From positions 868,001-932,000 of the forward strand of contig NZ_JAVDQF010000001.1 of assembly GCF_031454135.1 (NCBI RefSeq): a stretch of DNA of 64,000 bases, written 5' to 3'. Shown here piece by piece: positions 61,785 through 64,000 of the stretch (its first letter is position 1; each line of letters starts with the position of its first letter). Origin of the DNA: Arthrobacter russicus. GTDB taxonomy: Bacteria > Actinomycetota > Actinomycetes > Actinomycetales > Micrococcaceae. A program made the position numbers and the translations under genes. Below the pieces are notes generated by a model. It ran no database searches and had not been told where the DNA came from. It saw only the letters and a list, made by a program, of their open reading frames with translations.

Positions 61785-64000
61785 ATGCCATTGGGGTCAG
61801 CAGAGCGCAGATTGAATCCGCACAGTCCACATCAGCACCGTCCACATCAGCACCGTCCAGCCGCGGTATCCAGAAGCCGCAGGCTGGTCGCCGCATCCGC
61901 CGCCGGTGCCCTGGCCCTGGGCGGGCTCGCCGCCGGCGGCCTGGCCTCGGCCGCTCCGGCCACCGCCCAGGATCCGGCCGGAGCCGAAACCATCAGTTCC
62001 GATGTGCTCAGCGTCCAGGTCTCCACCGCATTCCCGCAGGCACTCAAGTACACCCAATCGGCTACCGGCAAGAGCCTGACCGGGGCCACCTCGGTGGCAT
62101 CCTCGCTCACCATCAACGGAACCGATCAGCCGGTCCAGGTGACCGCCACGGAATCCGATCCGAAGACCATGTCCTACGTTTTGACGCCGGGCAACCTCAG
62201 CGGTGTCTCGCTGGAGGCCAAGCTCGCGGTGGACGGCTCGGTGGTGACCTTTTCAGTCACCAAAATCACTGACACCGCGCAGAACCGGGTCAATAACCTG
62301 CAGATCAAGAACCAGGATCTGGTCACGGTTTCCTCGACCGAGCCCGGAGCAACCGTCGCGTCGGCTGTGATCTCAGTGGACCGCGCGGTTTCCGGAGACA
62401 CGATCACCCCGATCACCGCTGGCACTCCGGTCGATGCGGCGGCCAAGAAGGCGAATCTCTCGTTGGCCAGCACGGATCAGCTGGCCGCCGCCTTCGATAC
62501 CAATTCGCTCTATGATTCGAACAGCCCGAATGCCAGTTCGGAAGGCGGCCGATTCTGGCGGCAAGCCGTCTCGGACGCCGCCGGCGGAGTCAAAATGGGC
62601 GTTTCCTCCGGCGCTTGGCTCTACCGGGCTGCCGGTTCCAGCCAAACCGAGGAGCTGCCCTGGAGCAGGGTGGTGATCGGAGCCGATGCCAATGCCGACG
62701 GCACCGTAGATTGGCAGGATGCCGCCATTGCCTACCGGAGCATCGAGCGGAAGCCCTTGGGCAGCGCCGATGTGAAGAACCGGGTGATCACGCATATCCC
62801 GTTCAATTTCGCCAGCCAAGCCACCAATCCGTTCCTGCGCACCCTGGACAATGTGAAACGGATTGCCGCGGCAACCGACGGCTTGGGCCAGATGGCGCTC
62901 CTGAAGGGCTACACCTCGGAAGGCCATGATTCGGCGAATTCCGACTTCGGCGGCAACTACAACGAGCGGGCCGGCGGCTTGGCCGATATGAACAGCCTGC
63001 TCAAAGACGGCGCAGCCTATGGTGCGACCTTCGGCGTGCACATCAATGCCACCGAAGTTTATCCGGAGGCGAATTCGTTCAACGAAAACATCACCAGGCA
63101 ACCGCTTCAGCGCAACTGGAACTGGTTGGACCAGGCCTACTTCATCAACCAGAACTGGGATATCGGCTCGGGGAGTTTGGAAAACCGGGTCAAGCAATTG
63201 CGCAGCGAAGCCGGACCGAACCTGACCATGACGTATGTGGACACTTACTACACCCCGGGTTGGGCCGCGTACCGGACCCAGAAGGCGCTCAATGACTCCG
63301 GGTTCAGCGTGACCTCGGAATGGTCGAACAGCTTGGCCACGAACACCACCTGGTCGCACTGGTCCGCCGATGAGAATTACGGCGGCAGCGGCAACAAGGG
63401 CATCAATTCGCAGATCCTGCGCTTCGTGGGCAACAGCACCAAAGACACCTGGAACCCGGACCCCCGGTTGGGCAATGCGCAGGTCAAGGAGTTCGAAGGC
63501 TGGACTGGCCAGAACGACTACAACGCCTTCAGCAAGAACATCTGGACCACCAACCTGCCCACCAAGTTCCTGCAGCAGCAGGAGATCACCAAATGGACCC
63601 CGGACCGGATCGACTTCACCGGCGGGCTCAGCGTCACGGGCAGCAACGCCGGCAACCGGGTGATCAGCCAGGACGGCAAAACCGTGCTGAACGGCAGCAA
63701 TTATCTGCTGCCCTGGTCCGCCGATCCAGCGCAGTTCGGACCGGGCGCCGCGAACGATCCGGGCCAGGAAAAGCTTTACCATTACAGCGCCAACGGCGGC
63801 ACGAGCACCTGGCAGCTCACCGGGGACTTCGCCAAAGCCAGCTCGCTGACCATGTACCGGCTCACCGACAACGGGCGGGAATCGCCGCTCGTGGTTCCGG
63901 TGGTCAACGGCTCGGTCAGCCTGGTGGCACTGCCGAACCAGCCGTATGTGTTGGTCCCGGTCCCGGCGACTACCACCGTACCGGCCGCGAACTACGGTGC
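61785..64000 (+). CDS. Secreted GH101 endo-alpha-N-acetylgalactosaminidase (C-terminus outside window)
   Basis: At least 738 residues, open to the window end. A long basic N-region with a HQHRP duplication precedes a signal peptide (SRSRRLVAASAAGALALGG..., likely cut near residue 57-61; the RR could be a Tat motif). A beta-sandwich region follows, then the catalytic barrel. TYVDTYYTPGWAAY gives nucleophile Asp486 and TSEWSN gives acid/base Glu512; then HWSADENYGG matches the family. GH101 enzymes release Gal-beta-1,3-GalNAc from Ser/Thr of mucin-type glycoproteins. GAGGAGAG lies before ATG 61785. Not in the ORF list I would expect because it has no stop here. Confidence 0.88.
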   Translation, partial: MPLGSAERRLNPHSPHQHRPHQHRPAAVSRSRRLVAASAAGALALGGLAAGGLASAAPATAQDPAGAETISSDVLSVQVSTAFPQALKYTQSATGKSLTGATSVASSLTINGTDQPVQVTATESDPKTMSYVLTPGNLSGVSLEAKLAVDGSVVTFSVTKITDTAQNRVNNLQIKNQDLVTVSSTEPGATVASAVISVDRAVSGDTITPITAGTPVDAAAKKANLSLASTDQLAAAFDTNSLYDSNSPNASSEGGRFWRQAVSDAAGGVKMGVSSGAWLYRAAGSSQTEELPWSRVVIGADANADGTVDWQDAAIAYRSIERKPLGSADVKNRVITHIPFNFASQATNPFLRTLDNVKRIAAATDGLGQMALLKGYTSEGHDSANSDFGGNYNERAGGLADMNSLLKDGAAYGATFGVHINATEVYPEANSFNENITRQPLQRNWNWLDQAYFINQNWDIGSGSLENRVKQLRSEAGPNLTMTYVDTYYTPGWAAYRTQKALNDSGFSVTSEWSNSLATNTTWSHWSADENYGGSGNKGINSQILRFVGNSTKDTWNPDPRLGNAQVKEFEGWTGQNDYNAFSKNIWTTNLPTKFLQQQEITKWTPDRIDFTGGLSVTGSNAGNRVISQDGKTVLNGSNYLLPWSADPAQFGPGAANDPGQEKLYHYSANGGTSTWQLTGDFAKASSLTMYRLTDNGRESPLVVPVVNGSVSLVALPNQPYVLVPVPATTTVPAANYG

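Noticed and set aside
61801-61860. Tandem repeat in the GH101 5' end as a CRISPR-like or VNTR locus
   Set aside because: Only two 15-bp copies (HQHRP twice), in frame within the signal-peptide region.
1-64000. tRNA, rRNA, insertion sequence, prophage, CRISPR array or replication origin
   Set aside because: Scanned by eye; no transposase or integrase protein, no regular spacer-repeat array, no DnaA-box cluster and no cloverleaf seen.

Overview
The window is GC-rich actinobacterial chromosome, densely coding on both strands with no rRNA, tRNA, insertion sequence, prophage or CRISPR array that I could see. The combination of NAD-glutamate dehydrogenase, mtrA-mtrB-lpqB, an Rv3235-like gene beside secA, a SAM-IV riboswitch, mnmA next to a cysteine desulfurase, and a clpP pair beside a ClgR/PopR-type regulator points to the Actinomycetota. 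An Arthrobacter-like member of the Micrococcales is my best guess; the genus is not determined.

Layout. 1-8.4 kb: 5'-part of NAD-glutamate dehydrogenase, a CpaE-like ATPase with a CpaB/SAF protein, and small conserved proteins. 8.5-18.9 kb: secA, a YcaQ-type DNA glycosylase, long-form hpf, comF, then lpqB-mtrB-mtrA. 19.1-24.6 kb: a five-gene envelope operon (multi-pass protein, DUF4129, DUF4350, MoxR ATPase, DUF58). 24.7-26.4 kb: XRE regulator and two convergent clpP genes with matching repeats in both promoters. 26.4-32 kb: APH-like kinase plus DUF4166, a MetE-like protein, chorismate mutase, and an XRE/MFS divergent pair. 32-37.6 kb: complete dipeptide-type ABC importer. 37.7-50.2 kb: amidotransferase, mnmA, cysteine desulfurase, MFS exporter, GDSL hydrolase, TetR, SAM-IV-controlled metY-metX, VOC protein, CPBP protease, histidine phosphatase, PLDc_N protein.

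50.2-57.1 kb is a sugar-acid catabolic island. A SorC-type regulator is divergent from a tightly coupled operon of PTE-like lactonase, UlaD-, UlaE- and UlaF-like enzymes, a PfkB kinase and an ACS-type MFS permease. The order suggests a phosphotransferase-independent route resembling L-ascorbate use. The UlaD homologue has Arg and Glu where the family motif DxKxxD has Lys and the second Asp.

57.1-64 kb is a second island. An operon (SIS isomerase/deaminase, ROK kinase, 1-phosphofructokinase-type kinase, class II aldolase, DeoR regulator) is divergent from a secreted GH101 endo-alpha-N-acetylgalactosaminidase cut by the window end. Together they read as O-glycan (Gal-GalNAc) harvesting and N-acetylgalactosamine catabolism, with repeat-rich candidate operators in the shared promoter.
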